Positions 63,539 to 64,000 of a stretch of 64,000 bases of DNA are shown in pieces. Made by a program: the position numbers and the translations under genes. This DNA comes from Pseudomonas typographi (GTDB lineage Bacteria > Pseudomonadota > Gammaproteobacteria > Pseudomonadales > Pseudomonadaceae), in NCBI RefSeq assembly GCF_014694385.1, contig NZ_JAAOCA010000005.1, forward strand, positions 1 to 64,000, in the 5' to 3' direction. The notes under the pieces are model-generated. The model searched no databases. It saw only the letters and a program-made list of their open reading frames with translations, and had not been told where the DNA came from. How positions within the stretch are numbered: the stretch's first letter is position 1; the number at the start of each line of letters is the position of its first letter.

Positions 63539-64000
63539 TGCTCACCTGCCCCCTGTGCACAGCGCCACTGCACAACGCCGCAAACGGTGTGCAATGCCCG
63601 GCGGGGCACCGCTTCGACCGGGCCCGCCAAGGCTACCTGAACCTGTTACCGGTGCAGCACAAAAACAGCCGCGCCCCGGGCGATAACCAGGCGATGGTCG
63701 AGGCGCGGCGGGGGTTTCTCGACCAAGGCCACTACGCCCCTGTGGCCCGGCGGTTGGCTGAACTGGCCGCCGAACGGCAGCCGGCCAACTGGCTCGACAT
63801 CGGTTGTGGCGAAGGTTACTACACCGCGCAGTTGGCCCAAGCGCTACCGCGCAGCACCGGCTATGCCCTGGACATTTCCCGCGAGGCGGTCAAACGTGCC
63901 TGCCGGCGTGCGCCCCAGGTCACCTGGCTGGTCGCGAGCATGGCGCGCATTCCGTTGCCAGTAGGCAGTTGCCAACTACTCACCAGCGTATTCAGCCCAC
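63538..64000 (+). CDS. rlmA: 23S rRNA (guanine(745)-N1)-methyltransferase, 3' end outside the window
   Basis: 154 codons are visible with no stop before the right edge. The ATG overlaps the dapE stop. The N-terminus has a zinc ribbon (LTCPLCTAPLHN and GVQCPAGHRFDRARQGYLNLLP, Cys-x2-Cys and Cys-x3-His) typical of RlmA(I), then KNSRAPGDNQAMVEARR and the SAM-binding motif NWLDIGCGEGYYTAQLAQ. The enzyme methylates G745 in helix 35 of 23S rRNA. Confidence 0.92.
   Translation, partial: MLTCPLCTAPLHNAANGVQCPAGHRFDRARQGYLNLLPVQHKNSRAPGDNQAMVEARRGFLDQGHYAPVARRLAELAAERQPANWLDIGCGEGYYTAQLAQALPRSTGYALDISREAVKRACRRAPQVTWLVASMARIPLPVGSCQLLTSVFSP

Overview
The window is a stretch of a Pseudomonas chromosome; the species cannot be fixed by eye. 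Three things point to Pseudomonas: the gene order fpr/finR - dgkA - erdR - recX-recA-cinA - mutS - fdxA - rsmZ - rpoS-nlpD-pcm-surE-truD-ispF - fghA-adhC - ispD-ftsB-eno-kdsA-pyrG-tilS-accA-dnaE-rnhB-lpxBA-fabZ-lpxD-ompH-bamA-rseP-dxr-cdsA-uppS-frr-pyrH-tsf-rpsB / map-glnD-dapC - dapD-csdA-csdE / tcdA - dapE, which I recall as that of the P. aeruginosa PA3600-PA3670 region; the near-identity of several proteins (Fpr, ErdR, RpoS, GlnD) to remembered Pseudomonas sequences; and an RsmZ-type small RNA between fdxA and rpoS. The assignments rest on reading the translations and on remembered family motifs. No database search was run.

Layout. Positions 1-4300 are accessory: the 3' part of an MFS transporter, two short-chain dehydrogenases divergent from an AraC regulator, and a decayed leuD-like fragment. 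Positions 4346-8982 hold fpr with its divergent LysR regulator finR, dgkA, the response regulator erdR, a DMT exporter and a small exported protein. Positions 9026-14829 hold recX, recA, cinA and mutS (SOS response and DNA repair) and the 7Fe ferredoxin fdxA, with a gene-poor gap of about 650 bp before mutS. Positions 14884-24533 contain the RsmZ RNA, the stress sigma factor rpoS and its upstream genes, and the glutathione-dependent formaldehyde detoxification pair with its divergent LysR regulator. From 23560 to 49396 almost every gene is on the minus strand and forms the housekeeping superoperon for isoprenoid precursors, lipid A, fatty acids, outer-membrane assembly, phospholipids, CTP, DNA replication and translation. 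From 49740 the plus strand carries map, glnD, dapC, dapD, csdA-csdE, dapE and the start of rlmA (cut by the window edge).

Many neighbours work together. LpxD, FabZ, LpxA and LpxB share the UDP-GlcNAc and acyl-ACP route to lipid A. IspD, IspF, Dxr and UppS serve the MEP pathway and undecaprenyl carrier synthesis. OmpH (Skp), BamA and RseP handle outer-membrane biogenesis. RpsB, Tsf, PyrH and Frr serve translation and UMP kinase. DapC, DapD and DapE are three steps of succinylase-type lysine/diaminopimelate synthesis. CsdA, CsdE and TcdA form the sulfur-transfer set linked to cyclic t6A in tRNA.

The most unusual locus is 54542-58135. It holds an astacin-like metallopeptidase without a signal peptide, a CPA1 antiporter, and a stand-alone protein with two RTX/alginate-epimerase R-type modules. 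That protein has no catalytic module and is cut in two by a single in-frame amber codon. Other points to check are the decayed leuD fragment, an ispF start codon that directly abuts a terminator and has no Shine-Dalgarno sequence, and the decayed stretch between cinA and mutS. I found no CRISPR array, prophage, insertion sequence, tRNA or rRNA.
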